From assembly GCF_014196715.1 (NCBI RefSeq), contig NZ_JACIEF010000002.1:372001-436000 (forward strand): a stretch of DNA of 64,000 nt, written 5' to 3'. Below are positions 8,800 through 17,060 of this stretch, one piece after another. The translations under genes were made by a program, and so were the position numbers. The notes under the pieces are model-generated. The model searched no databases and was not told the DNA's origin. It saw only the letters and a program-made list of their open reading frames with translations. The DNA is from Pedobacter zeae (GTDB taxonomy: Bacteria; Bacteroidota; Bacteroidia; Sphingobacteriales; Sphingobacteriaceae). The first letter of the stretch is position 1. Every line of letters begins with the position of its first letter.

Positions 8800-9753
8800 A
8801 TGAAAAAAACATTTTTACTTTTTTTGCTTAGTACAGCCGTCATACATGCCGTAGCGCAACAGCCTGCCCAGCAGGTCTTCCAAAACAAAGCCGAGCTTCA
8901 CGGAGATAGCATCGTCTTTCCTCTGACCCTGGTTAATGCTTACCCTTTTATATCGGTAGAGGTCAATGGGATCAAGGGAAAGTTCATGTTTGATACAGGT
9001 CTTAATTCAGCCATTGAAATCAACGACAATGCGGTAAAACTACCTGGAAAGAAAGCGGTGAACAGGGGGCAGGTCGGCAGCGGGCAGTCCTTTATGAAAA
9101 GCATCAATGATACCATAACACAAGTTAAGTTTAAGAATGGACTGACTTACCATAACCTTTTGAATATCACCAGTGGAAATTTTGATTTCCTACAGAACAA
9201 CATCACCCCTGACTGTATCGGGTATATCGGCCACAAGTTTTATGAGGGCTACCTATTTAAACTCGATTATCTAAAAAGGAAACTCACGTTTTATAAAAAC
9301 ACTCCGGAACGGCAAAAATCAAAGGATTTTTTAAATGGTGAAAAAGTATTGGCAGTGCTCAATTTCGAAACCAGAAGGCTGCCAAATCACCCCATGGTCC
9401 GCGTCAAGATCGGTAAATTTGATCTACTTGGTTCGTTTGATACAGGTCAATATGGCCTGCTTCAACTGGATGATCAGGCCGCAACGGTGCTGAAAACGAA
9501 ATGCCTGGTTATCCCTGCAGGAAACGACGCTTATGATGATCCGATAGTTAACGTTAGTGATATAGTTTTGGACGGAAAACTTAAAGTAAGTGTAAAAGGC
9601 ATTACTCCCTATACCCTCGAGCAAACGGCTCCGTTCCGTAAGGGAATGCAGATCAGCGAAGCCAGCTATATCTGTTTTGGGTACCGGTTTTTAGATCAGT
9701 ATAAAACGGTCTGGGATTATGGGGAAAAGAAAATCTATGTGCTTGAAAAATGA
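8800..9753 (+). CDS. Exported retropepsin-like aspartyl protease homologue
   Basis: 317 residues with a signal peptide (LLFLLSTAVIHAVAQ). Two Asp-Thr-Gly motifs are visible: KFMFDTGLNSAIEI (about 65-78) and GSFDTGQYGLLQL (about 210-222), one in each half, each followed by a hydrophobic strand, as expected for a duplicated retroviral-type aspartyl protease fold. C-terminal IxFGYRFL resembles the end of the second lobe. Many Bacteroidota aspartyl-protease-like proteins have this layout; whether it is active is not known. It stands alone after the strong terminator and before the truncated hydrolase. Confidence 0.75.
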   Translation: MKKTFLLFLLSTAVIHAVAQQPAQQVFQNKAELHGDSIVFPLTLVNAYPFISVEVNGIKGKFMFDTGLNSAIEINDNAVKLPGKKAVNRGQVGSGQSFMKSINDTITQVKFKNGLTYHNLLNITSGNFDFLQNNITPDCIGYIGHKFYEGYLFKLDYLKRKLTFYKNTPERQKSKDFLNGEKVLAVLNFETRRLPNHPMVRVKIGKFDLLGSFDTGQYGLLQLDDQAATVLKTKCLVIPAGNDAYDDPIVNVSDIVLDGKLKVSVKGITPYTLEQTAPFRKGMQISEASYICFGYRFLDQYKTVWDYGEKKIYVLEK

Positions 9754-9790
9754 TATCTCGAGTAAGCATCAGAATCTTCAAGGTACAAAT

Positions 9791-9826
9791 CGAAAGTCTC
9801 TGAAATATTTTTTCAGGGAACTTTCG
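9791..9826 (+). terminator. Hairpin after the aspartyl-protease gene
   Basis: Nested inverted repeats: outer arms CGAAAGT / ACTTTCG and inner CTGAAA / TTTCAG. Located 38 bp after the stop codon; no long T tract follows, so termination is only probable. Confidence 0.45.
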
Positions 9827-9829
9827 ATA

Positions 9830-9893
9830 TTAACCCGGGTTAAACTTATTGCCGCGGCATCCCCCGATGTTTGTTTTGTTCTAAATAATTAGG
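9830..9893 (+). promoter_or_regulatory. Hydrolase promoter module, copy 3
   Basis: Perfect palindrome TTAACCCGGGTTAA (9830-9843) and, 36 bp on, TCTAAATAATTAGG (9880-9893, a one-sided decay of CCTAA-N4-TTAGG). Same layout as copy 2 at 6909-6972. It stands in front of the truncated hydrolase. Confidence 0.65.
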
Positions 9894-9904
9894 TATTAAA
9901 CAAG

Positions 9905-10045
9905 ATGAAAAAAGCAATTATAATGATGGCAATGAGTGTACTAGGTTTTACTGCTCAGGCCCAAAAAGCAACCAACAAAAATTCTAAAACAATTGTGCTT
10001 TTTCACGGCACATGGTCGGATGCATCTTCTTGGGACGCAGTAGCA
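9905..10045 (+). pseudogene. Truncated duplicate of the exported hydrolase
   Basis: The reading frame gives a signal peptide identical in most positions to the 6984 protein and continues through VLFHGTWSDASSWDAVA, then leaves the homology and runs into a terminator hairpin at 10057 and the 3' end of the convergent gene. Nucleophile, acid and His are absent, so no enzyme is made. The promoter module upstream is better preserved than the coding part. Confidence 0.8.
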
Positions 10046-10056
10046 TGCTGTCTTGA

Positions 10057-10087
10057 AGCCCATCAGATCATATCTGGTGGGCTTTTT
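10057..10087 (+). terminator. Terminator after the hydrolase fragment
   Basis: 12-bp stem AGCCCATCAGAT / ATCTGGTGGGCT (one G-T wobble), 3-nt loop, then TTTT and a further T6 run. It works on the plus strand and overlaps the stop codon of the minus-strand DUF3095 gene. Confidence 0.8.
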
Positions 10088-11231
10088 GATTTTTTGTTTT
10101 TATCTCTCTGGCGGCCATTGTATATCCACCCTGGGAACCATCAACAAAATGAATGTGTGCGTTTTTCATATCCCTGACATAACAGGACATAATGGATGAA
10201 GTACTGATATGGGCGCCAAAGACAATCTCACCCTCAGATTCCAGTTTGTCCAGGGCTTCTATAAGTTGGATCCTTTGGGCCCTTGTGCCTGAAATGACCG
10301 TATTAATCCGCCCATCAAGCACCAGGTTATCTGACATTTCCACCAGATCACTTAAATACCGCTTACCTGAACTGGTCATGAAATAAAAATAGGCCAGCAG
10401 ACCGGAAATCCCGTTTACAAGATAAAGGAAAAGCCGGCCTTTATTGTATTTCGCAAGCAGTTCACTCCGAAGCCTGTTGTAAGTTGATTTAAGTTTAAGT
10501 TTTTTTGTTGAAATGGGACGGCGCTGCTTATCACTGTCATAAATGGCATCAATTCCTGCAATTACCTTACTTAAGATCGTGCCCTGGTTTTCGGTTTTTC
10601 CGATAACCAGTAAGGTGAGCACTTCCTCTTGGTCTATCGGTACAGGGATCTGGTCCCAACGGCATTCCATCCCAGTTAAGTCAGCTTCCACCGTAGTGGA
10701 TGAAGCTTTAAATGGATTACAGGCGGTACCCTTTAACTGCTCTTCAGCATAGCTTAATCCGTTCCCCAGGATAACCGGCATTGAAAAAACAGAGGACCTG
10801 CTGTGTTTGGCAATCTGCAGCTTAAATCCGGCGGCATAAATATCCCCTACAGAAATGGCCCCAATCCTAAGATCAAGATTAAAATTTGCTTTCGTGCTGG
10901 CCCTAAAGCTTCCTAATGCACCCATGATATCTCCACTTATCGAGGATGGGACAATGAAAGTCGCCCCATCACCCCCAAAGAAAAACGGTATATCCATTTC
11001 TTTGCCAAAAGCAATGTTAAGCACTATGACAATGGTACAGGTAGCTATCAGATTTACCGTTTGATGCTTGCCTTCTGAAACCGCTGCGGTTGAATTTTTG
11101 ATATCTGTTAAAATAATATCCCAGTCGTTTGGCACCGTACTAAAGGGCGAATCTGACGAAAACAGTTCTGCAAGTGGGAGGCTGGACTGCTCAAGCTCAG
11201 CATAGAATAAGTCTGATTTATTGTTGCTCAT
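10068..11231 (-). CDS. DUF3095 family protein
   Basis: 387 residues, cytoplasmic. The N-terminal part has the family's cyclase-like signature: NDWDIILTDIKNST (about 34-47), PFFFGGDGATFIVP (about 82-95) and GAISVGDIYAAG (about 122-133); these parallel the metal-binding DIxxST/GGD elements of class III nucleotidyl cyclases. The C-terminal half includes a short hydrophobic stretch (LFLYLVNGISGLLAYFYF). DUF3095 proteins are often described as adenylate/guanylate cyclase-like but activity is not established. The gene starts 13 bp after the HxlR regulator gene and is probably in its operon. Confidence 0.75.
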   Translation of the reverse strand: MSNNKSDLFYAELEQSSLPLAELFSSDSPFSTVPNDWDIILTDIKNSTAAVSEGKHQTVNLIATCTIVIVLNIAFGKEMDIPFFFGGDGATFIVPSSISGDIMGALGSFRASTKANFNLDLRIGAISVGDIYAAGFKLQIAKHSRSSVFSMPVILGNGLSYAEEQLKGTACNPFKASSTTVEADLTGMECRWDQIPVPIDQEEVLTLLVIGKTENQGTILSKVIAGIDAIYDSDKQRRPISTKKLKLKSTYNRLRSELLAKYNKGRLFLYLVNGISGLLAYFYFMTSSGKRYLSDLVEMSDNLVLDGRINTVISGTRAQRIQLIEALDKLESEGEIVFGAHISTSSIMSCYVRDMKNAHIHFVDGSQGGYTMAAREIKTKNQKAHQI

Positions 11232-11244
11232 AACGGCTTGGTTT

Positions 11245-11592
11245 TTACCTTTGAGAAATCTCTTCCCTGTGTTTTAATCCCCATTTATGCAGCTCGATAA
11301 CCACATTATGCAAAGATTTTCCATGATCGGTAATCGAATATTCAAATCTTTTCGGGGCAGCTGGCGATACCGTCCGTCTGATCAATAGATTCGTTTCCAA
11401 TTCTTTTAACTCTTTGGATAACATACGGTCGGTAATCTGAGGGATTTCATTTGTCAACTGCCTGAAACGCATATTTTCAAATGTTAAACAGATGAGAATA
11501 GCTAATTTCCATTTGCCATTCAGCACATAAACAGCATCTGTTACGGGTTGGATCATAGCTCTTAATGTTTCCTTGGTATATAATTTTTCCAT
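11245..11592 (-). CDS. HxlR-family winged-helix regulator
   Basis: 115 residues with the HxlR signature: VYVLNGKWKLAILICLTFENMRFRQL (helix 1 and recognition), PQITDRMLSKELKELETN, RRTVSPAAPKRFEYSITDHGKSL. Only the pieces up to 20 residues are quoted in other entries; the core is GKWKLAILICL and DHGKSL. Such proteins are dimeric DNA-binding sensors, often redox or electrophile responsive. First gene of a two-gene operon with the DUF3095 gene (gap 13 bp). Confidence 0.9.
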   Translation of the reverse strand: MEKLYTKETLRAMIQPVTDAVYVLNGKWKLAILICLTFENMRFRQLTNEIPQITDRMLSKELKELETNLLIRRTVSPAAPKRFEYSITDHGKSLHNVVIELHKWGLKHREEISQR

Positions 11593-11810
11593 CTGGTTGC
11601 AATACCGAAATAAGTGCCGAACATCCTAAAAACACTTACTTTAGTATAGTAAACTTAGGAGTTTTTAAACTGGAAACCTAACATATTTTGTTTACAACAG
11701 GTGCCATGCGGATTTTCCCTGATCAACACTTAGAAATTAAACAGGATTGTCATGTCAATCCGTTTTTTAGGGAAATATTTATCTGTCTCAACATGTCTAA
11801 AATTTTTTAG

Positions 11811-11875
11811 GATCTTGGTTTGGGACAGAAGTACGCTATTTTGAATTAGGTGTTCAAATAGGGACTTATATATAA
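11811..11875 (+). pseudogene. Internal remnant of a serine recombinase
   Basis: About 60 bp match the DNA at 14956-15020 of the larger recombinase fragment (shared reading GLGQKYAI then VFK), but with stops in frame. With 12538-12615 it may be the two halves of one recombinase 3' end split by about 530 bp of other sequence. Confidence 0.45.
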
Positions 11876-12022
11876 GAGGATATTTTAGAAAGTATCTACT
11901 TATATATTGATTTGATGGATGGGGTAGTTATTAAGTTTGATGAAATAGGAAATGACGACTTTATTCTAATCAGGACGGATTAACGGAATGGGAAGAAAAT
12001 CCTACAGCTAACTCTACTAGGC

Positions 12023-12286
12023 ATGATATGGAATCGGTACAATTCTATCAAAAAACGAGAGCTCCTTACTATGCTATTACAGGCTCGGCCGGTTCTGCAA
12101 AAAGAGTTTGGGATTGATGATATTTTGAACAATGCAGCTAGATTAGTCCTTGGTTTAAAGGTGGTTAACAAGTCGGCAGAGCCAAATAATATATTCCCAA
12201 ATAACCTTCCAGAACAAATGACTAGTGATATGGTCGACAAGATCCTGAAGCATGAATTATGCATGGTAATGATTTGTCAAGGATAG
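12023..12286 (+). CDS. Uncertain small ORF
   Basis: 87 codons from an ATG; contains LLQARPVLQKEFGIDDILNN and NNLPEQMTSDMVDKILKHEL, which look like real helical protein. No ribosome-binding context or promoter is visible, and it sits between two recombinase remnants, so it may be part of a decayed mobile element. No family recognised. The remaining sequence at 11593-12022 and 12287-12498 holds only the remnant at 11811 and a tRNA T-arm-like stretch near 12350 that was rejected. Confidence 0.3.
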   Translation: MIWNRYNSIKKRELLTMLLQARPVLQKEFGIDDILNNAARLVLGLKVVNKSAEPNNIFPNNLPEQMTSDMVDKILKHELCMVMICQG

Positions 12287-12498
12287 AGGGCCAGGAAATA
12301 ATTGTTTTTTTAGTGAAATTTGCACTTTTGGCCTCTGAGGATGTAAATTGAGGGTGTTCGAATCCCCTAGTGCTCTCGGGGTTTTATGGTCTATTTTTAA
12401 AAAAAATAGTATGATTTTTAGTATAAATCGTTAATACCCATCAAATTGGCTTCATTTGTTGTTTTGTAAATATTTGGATATCAGCATTGTATAAAAAT

Positions 12499-12529
12499 AA
12501 AAGCGCGTGTTCTAAAAACACGCGCTTTT
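12499..12529 (+). terminator. Strong hairpin terminator
   Basis: Perfect stem AAAAGCGCGTGT / ACACGCGCTTTT around a short loop. A-rich and T-rich flanks allow either direction. It lies 9 bp before the recombinase tail at 12538. Confidence 0.75.
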
Positions 12530-12537
12530 GTACTTAC

Positions 12538-12615
12538 TGCGGGGAAGGAGGGAGTCCATTGCAACACTTATCGGAAATTTTAAGGATCATCCGAGACATT
12601 TACAAGCCGAAATAA
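12538..12615 (+). pseudogene. C-terminal tail of a serine recombinase
   Basis: Open frame CGEGGSPLQHLSEILRIIRD then IYKPK and a stop. It is homologous to 4873-4992 over about 70 bp. The tail of the recombinase fragment at 14275-15170 begins the same way (CGERGS). Confidence 0.5.
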
Positions 12616-12707
12616 TTTGATCAACGCGATTCATTGTAACCTTGCAAGGAGTAATAATGATTTGTTTTAGAAATTGGATTATATTTGATTATTCAATTTA
12701 AACCTTA

Positions 12708-14147
12708 TTACTGCCGGATGTTTGTTTTTAAATCCTGTTTGACATAATTCAGCCATTCCGCTGCCGGCAGACTGATCTTTACGTCCGGGCTAAACCCTGT
12801 CTGATCAATAGGATGAGTATCCGCCCAGCTCATTTTTGATACAGGAATCATCAAAACCAGCTGTTCGCAGGGAAGCATCGTCCGGCTTGTCGGTCCTTCG
12901 TAATCCATCATTCCCACCGTGTTGCCGCCATATCTTTTCGTTTTTCCACTCTGCTTCATCAAATTAAAGAAGAATTCGGTTGAGCTTCCGCAGAGTCCAT
13001 CAGTGATCAATGCAACCCTTTCCGGCTTACGCAACACCGAATCCAATGGGATGCGAACGCCTGGGATCTCAATGAAAGTGGCCTTGGTATGAGCCAATTC
13101 CTCATAAATACTTTTTAGTTTACTCACATAACTGTCAGGGAAGTACTTCTGCATCTCTTTCGGCATGGGATTTTTAACAAGAGGTTCGAGTTCCGCGCGT
13201 TTTAGTTTAATGTTGTCTGCAGAGATCCTCAATTTCGGGCTGTCCTGGTCGATTGGACCCGTCATTACATAAGGCAATAAGAAGCTCCAGCCAGAATTGC
13301 CTCCCCCGTTGCCACGCAGGTCGATGATCAGGTACCTGCTGGCCCTGATGGTTTTGTCATTGGCGGCCACCAGCTTTTCAATCCGGCTGTCATTATTAAA
13401 AAAAGTGGGGATTTTGATATAGCTTGTTTCCTGGTCCAGCTGCCGGAAATCCAGCCCGTTGTTGTTGTTTTTCCAGGTATCCAGTTCTTTTCGCTCATCG
13501 GGAGTCATGCCCGTACCTGAAATTTTTCCGAAGAGTGCAAAACCCCACAATTGCAGCAAGCCGCCCCTTCGTTGTGCATACATATCTGTGCTGCCAAATA
13601 CATTATATTGCTCGAGCAGAAAAACTTTGTGATGCGGCTTTAAAGAAAAATATACCTGACCTTTGACGTTTCCGGAATCTTTCGACTGGATCACAATGGC
13701 CTTATACTGAAGGTTTGGAAACTTTTTAATGACAAGTCGAAGCGAGCTGTCGGAATTGATCCAGATGCCCTCAAGAGGATCTCCATTTCCGGCTTGAACC
13801 GTGTTCAGGATCCTGTCTACGTCCATGAGTTCCCGTTTTGTTTCCTCTTTCGGATAGTAACTCAGGGAAAAGTGTTTGTCTTTGAAAAACCTGACGTATT
13901 GTTTAATCAGGTAGAAACAATCCTCCGCATTTTGTTGCTGGCTGGATTTGATCTTGAGTGCGTGTACCAAAAGGGAATAGGCCTTTTTGGTTTTTGAATT
14001 TACTTTAGCAGGAAAGCCTGCATAATTAAGCTCCGTTTTTCGGATGGTTTCGTTGAGGTTAGCAGAACAGTCACAGGATGTACGCTGAGCGGAAACTGGA
14101 CGAGTTAAGCAGATAAGAAGCAATAGCGTTAATATTCTACGAGTCAT
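12708..14147 (-). CDS. Exported S41-family peptidase
   Basis: 479 residues from the ATG at 14147, chosen because it opens a signal peptide (MTRRILTLLLLICLTRPVSA); the frame is open further upstream to 14285 without such a start. The C-terminal half has the S41 (tail-specific protease) core: YLIIDLRGNGGGNSGW (substrate strand) and VALITDGLCGSSTEFFF with the nucleophile Ser in CGSS, then GGNTVGMMDYEG. The N-terminal half is an uncharacterised exported domain with paired Cys (SCDCSAN). No PDZ domain is evident. Stands alone on the minus strand. Confidence 0.85.
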   Translation of the reverse strand: MTRRILTLLLLICLTRPVSAQRTSCDCSANLNETIRKTELNYAGFPAKVNSKTKKAYSLLVHALKIKSSQQQNAEDCFYLIKQYVRFFKDKHFSLSYYPKEETKRELMDVDRILNTVQAGNGDPLEGIWINSDSSLRLVIKKFPNLQYKAIVIQSKDSGNVKGQVYFSLKPHHKVFLLEQYNVFGSTDMYAQRRGGLLQLWGFALFGKISGTGMTPDERKELDTWKNNNNGLDFRQLDQETSYIKIPTFFNNDSRIEKLVAANDKTIRASRYLIIDLRGNGGGNSGWSFLLPYVMTGPIDQDSPKLRISADNIKLKRAELEPLVKNPMPKEMQKYFPDSYVSKLKSIYEELAHTKATFIEIPGVRIPLDSVLRKPERVALITDGLCGSSTEFFFNLMKQSGKTKRYGGNTVGMMDYEGPTSRTMLPCEQLVLMIPVSKMSWADTHPIDQTGFSPDVKISLPAAEWLNYVKQDLKTNIRQ

Positions 14148-14274
14148 AAATAAATATAGCACTTTTCGATAACTGTACCTTAATAAGTTTCGATTTCGTG
14201 TAGTAATCGAGCAGGCTTGAAGCTGTTTTGGGTATGGCCCTTTATATATCTTCTTAAAACATGTTTTTTTAAGA

Positions 14275-15170
14275 ATGATTATCATAAACTCAATCCATTA
14301 TTCAAATCGGAATTTTAGTTTTTGGCAATTTGGCCATGATCGTTTTAGCCGGAACTTACCCGAGGCTTTCCAAAAGATCGAATCACTTGAGAAGCGGTAC
14401 GGATTAAAGGTTATAGCTACAAGTGAACCATTGGATATCGATACGCAGGATCCTTCAGTTTTCTTATTGAGGGCCTTTAAATACTTAATTGCTAACCAGG
14501 AATTGCTGACTATCCGAAAACGGGCAAAAGTAAGTCCCCGTCATGCACAGGAATCCGGACGATACATTAATCTAGCTCCTTACAGCTATATCAATCATAA
14601 GGAGCAGGGAGGCAAAATGATCATAAAGATTGATCCAGTCAAACAACCTATTATAGAAAAAATCTACAGAGATTTTCTCTCGGGAGTTCCAAAATTTCTG
14701 ATCTCCAAAGAAGTTAGAGAACTAGGATTTCCGCATAGTGGAAATTCGGCCGTTCGCCGCATTCTAATCAATCCATTGTACGCGGGATTAGTTCGCGTCA
14801 GTCCTGGTGTGAATATGCCGGAGAAACTGATAAAAGGCATTCACGAAGGCATCGTCAGTGAAGCACAATATTACGGGGTGCAGGAAATGCTTGGACTGAG
14901 CAAACGCCGAATGCACACTAAGCCGAAGGAAGAGTTTCTGCTTAATATGCCTAAAATTTTTCAAGATTCCAGTTTGGGACAGAAACACGCTATTTTTAGC
15001 CAGGTGTTCAAACAAGGATTCACCTTTAAGGAAGGTAGTTTTAGAACACCTTCGATCAACTTAGAGTTTGCTCATAAGTTGCTGATATTCAAAGAAAAAT
15101 GGCTGCTCTTTTTGGAGCAACCCTCTGGTGTTTTTGAAGGAGTCCCTTCCTGCGGAGAGCGAGGGAGTCT
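14275..15170 (+). pseudogene. Serine recombinase lacking its catalytic N-terminus
   Basis: The frame begins inside the resolvase domain (FGHDRFSRNLPEAFQKIESL), continues through the recombinase domain (ISKEVRELGFPHSGNSAVRR, IHEGIVSEAQYYGVQEML) and ends in the variable C-terminal tail (FRTPSINLEFAHKLLIFKEK). The first ~60 residues with the catalytic Ser (YxRVS) are missing, and the zinc-ribbon segment expected after KPKEEF is deleted. The frame then runs across the prophage left end; host homology stops at about 15170, where the prophage begins. Confidence 0.75.
15151..15166 (+). other. Left attachment core
   Basis: TGCGGAGAGCGAGGGA is identical to 62881-62896, the 3' end of tRNA-Ser. To the right the phage arm sequence begins; to the left is the recombinase remnant. 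Confidence 0.8.
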
Positions 15171-15244
15171 TATTTATCTCCGCCTGGTCAATATTATTTG
15201 GTTTAAATGCTGTTTTGACAATGTTTTTTTTCATTTTTAATAAT

Positions 15245-15257
15245 TTTTGCCCCCGAT
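15245..15257 (+). promoter_or_regulatory. Candidate integrase arm-type site (left)
   Basis: TTTTGCCCCCGAT is repeated exactly at 62820-62832, between the integrase gene and the right core. Shared short motifs on both sides of the core in the joined phage attP are typical of integrase arm-binding sites. Confidence 0.55.
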
Positions 15258-15274
15258 TTGGACCCGAAATAGCC

Positions 15275-15643
15275 CTATTTCTGAACTAATTTTAAAAGTA
15301 ATTCCATCATTTTAACCTGGTTTTTCTCAATCCTGTCCAAGATATCCATTACATCCTGATTGCTTGGATCTGCCAGGTTGTTGTATTTATCGAAAGGTCC
15401 CTTAGAATCGAAAACGGGTAAATTATTTTTATAAATGAAGTTTGGATTCAGATGGTAATTTGAAATCAAAATATCTAAATATTTTAACGGTAAGTTTCTT
15501 AGGGCATTTCTTGCGTTGTTAAGGCTTTGCTTACTGTAGTTTATCGACTTTGCAATGTCAGCATCCGAATCAGCGATGCCCAGCCGTTTAATTACGTCAA
15601 TAGCCTTAATAGCGTTTTTTGTTTCCTGGTTATGCTGTATCAT
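15275..15643 (-). CDS. Phage HTH protein downstream of the repressor
   Basis: 122 residues. N-terminal helix-turn-helix resembling phage CI-type DNA-binding domains (IKAIDVIKRLGIADSDADIA then KSINYSKQSLNNARNAL), closely similar in layout to the N-terminus of the neighbouring repressor (LPLKYLDILISNYHLNPNFI versus FPMKYLDVLEEKYNVNKEYV), but no S24 domain follows; the C-terminus is a coiled coil (MDILDRIEKNQVKMMELLLK). It overlaps the repressor stop by 1 bp, so it is co-translated. It could act as a co-repressor or dominant partner that dimerises on similar operators. Confidence 0.7.
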   Translation of the reverse strand: MIQHNQETKNAIKAIDVIKRLGIADSDADIAKSINYSKQSLNNARNALRNLPLKYLDILISNYHLNPNFIYKNNLPVFDSKGPFDKYNNLADPSNQDVMDILDRIEKNQVKMMELLLKLVQK

Positions 15644-16437
15644 TATCTTACCGGTTTAGAAATATTAACTACGTTCAACATTTGCTTAACATCATTAAGA
15701 TTAATTTCGAAATCTGGGTACCGGTCTTTATCAGGATTTAAAGATTGGCAAAGAATAATACCATTTTCGAAGTCATGCTTCAAAATTCTTTTTACTAATA
15801 TGCCATCTGTTTTGTGCACTATGATCCAGTACTTATACTGATTAATATGGAATCTGTTAGTCCAATGGTGCATGGGTAAGTCCCGGCCGGTTATGATGTC
15901 ACCATCTTCAATACTTTCTTTAGATCCATCATCCATGCTATCGCCAAATGCTTCGATTGATAAGTATCGGCCTGAGTGCTTTTTGTGAACGATTAATGTG
16001 TGCTTAGGTAATTGTTCAATGTATTCTGGATCTTTATATCCAGCCAAATACCCCGCATAGGCATATTCCTGTACGAGCGGAATCACCATTAAGTATTGGC
16101 CGTTTGGTAATTCTATATAAGGGTTTTCTTCTTGGCCTTCAATTGGGTAGTGTATTTCGGCTAAATGTTTTGCATTTGTTTCATGTTTTTTTACATTTCC
16201 TTTATAAATATTCCACATCTCTTTTGATAAACCTTGCACATATTCTTTATTTACATTGTATTTTTCTTCCAATACATCTAAATATTTCATTGGAAAATCT
16301 AGGTTTCCATTTTTAATTCCGCTCATTTGAGAAGATTTCATTCCGAGGTCCAATGCCAGTGCATTGAATGAGTTAACTACCTTTCTTTCAACTAAATAAT
16401 TTGCAATTTCTAAGAAGCGTTCCGTATAAGGTTTCAT
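15643..16437 (-). CDS. CI-like phage repressor with S24 domain
   Basis: 264 residues: N-terminal helix-turn-helix (about 10-65; NALALDLGMKSSQMSGIKNG) and a C-terminal S24/LexA peptidase domain. Catalytic Ser 167 in FGDSMDDG and Lys 216 in DGILVKRI are present; likely self-cleavage at Ala-Gly in EYAYAGYLAGY (128-129 or 132-133). It should keep the prophage silent and be cleaved on RecA activation. It faces away from the early operon; the 113-bp gap holds promoters and operators. A paralogous, shorter HTH gene follows it. Confidence 0.9.
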   Translation of the reverse strand: MKPYTERFLEIANYLVERKVVNSFNALALDLGMKSSQMSGIKNGNLDFPMKYLDVLEEKYNVNKEYVQGLSKEMWNIYKGNVKKHETNAKHLAEIHYPIEGQEENPYIELPNGQYLMVIPLVQEYAYAGYLAGYKDPEYIEQLPKHTLIVHKKHSGRYLSIEAFGDSMDDGSKESIEDGDIITGRDLPMHHWTNRFHINQYKYWIIVHKTDGILVKRILKHDFENGIILCQSLNPDKDRYPDFEINLNDVKQMLNVVNISKPVR

Positions 16438-16550
16438 TGGTATTTATAAATGTGAAATAAATGTTAATAAAAAATGTGAAAATATATTTTGCATTTGTTT
16501 CATAAATGTTTTACATTTGAATAATAATAATAACCAAAGTAACATTAAAT
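16438..16550. promoter_or_regulatory. Repressor/early operon switch region
   Basis: Rightward promoter: TTTG (16488-16491), 20-bp spacer, TACATTTG (16512-16519). Repeated AAATGTGAAA elements lie at 16448 and 16472, and the inverse TTTCATA overlaps the -33/-7 spacer. The same 11-mer AAATGTGAAAT occurs in the second divergent region at 34405, so it is the likely repressor half-site. No clear leftward -7 box was found. Confidence 0.7.
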
Positions 16551-16796
16551 ATGTCAACAATCCAAATTGAAAAAGGAATCCCCGCACCAATAAAACATAA
16601 TTGGAAAGCAGAACTGGGAGTTATGGAAGCTGGTGAAAGTGCTTTGATAGATAATGAATTTGCGAATTCTGTAAAGGCTGCAATCAGCCAGCATTTTCAT
16701 AAAGAAGCGAATGGCAAGGAGTTTCAAACTGGTAAAGCCATCGATGATTTAGGAAATGAGATCAAGGGAAAATTCCGTGTGTGGTGTCATAAATAG
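16551..16796 (+). CDS. Small early phage protein
   Basis: 81 residues, first gene of the early operon, 32 bp after the -7 box TACATTTG. Sequence is polar, with a segment GESALIDNEFANSVKAAI and a C-terminal KGKFRVWCHK that suggests a compact alpha/beta fold. No HTH is obvious, so it is not clearly a Cro. Position makes it the earliest gene expressed after induction. Confidence 0.65.
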   Translation: MSTIQIEKGIPAPIKHNWKAELGVMEAGESALIDNEFANSVKAAISQHFHKEANGKEFQTGKAIDDLGNEIKGKFRVWCHK

Positions 16797-16804
16797 ATTA
16801 TCTC

Positions 16805-16984
16805 ATGAAGATAGCTTATATCAATAGCGCACCTAAACCAAAGGAAGTAAAGGCTAATCCGCTCGAACTGGCATATATAAAAGATATCCGGATTCAATGG
16901 ATTAAGTACAAAAAGGCCTTGGAGTCCTACGGTCTGACTGAAGAAGGTTTTGTGAAGCGGATGCGCGAAAAACTTGAAATATAA
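16805..16984 (+). CDS. Small early phage protein (59 aa)
   Basis: ATG at 16805, 8 bp after the previous stop; sequence MKIAYINSAPKPKEVKANPL then a basic helical tail ending KRMREKLEI. The spacing, lack of overlap and absence of rare start make it a probable gene. No family recognised. Followed by the hairpin at 16994. Confidence 0.55.
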   Translation: MKIAYINSAPKPKEVKANPLELAYIKDIRIQWIKYKKALESYGLTEEGFVKRMREKLEI

Positions 16985-16993
16985 AAACCAAAA

Positions 16994-17021
16994 AAGCCTC
17001 GGATGTCGAAGGCCGAGGCTT
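16994..17021 (+). terminator. Hairpin inside the early operon
   Basis: Perfect 9-bp stem AAGCCTCGG / CCGAGGCTT with a 10-nt loop. No T tract follows, so it may be an attenuator, an mRNA-stability hairpin or a weak terminator rather than a strong one. Confidence 0.5.
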
Positions 17022-17060
17022 ATAATTTACATCCACTTATATCAAGTAAATATAAAAACC

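Noticed and set aside
12350..12380. GTTCGAATCCCC with flanks like a tRNA T arm and acceptor end
   Set aside because: No acceptor, D or anticodon arm could be paired upstream; the CCCC/GGGG pair with a following TTTT fits a weak terminator as well.
14275..15240. Intact recombinase gene crossing into the prophage
   Set aside because: Lacks the catalytic N-terminus and zinc ribbon, and homology to related tails ends at the prophage boundary.
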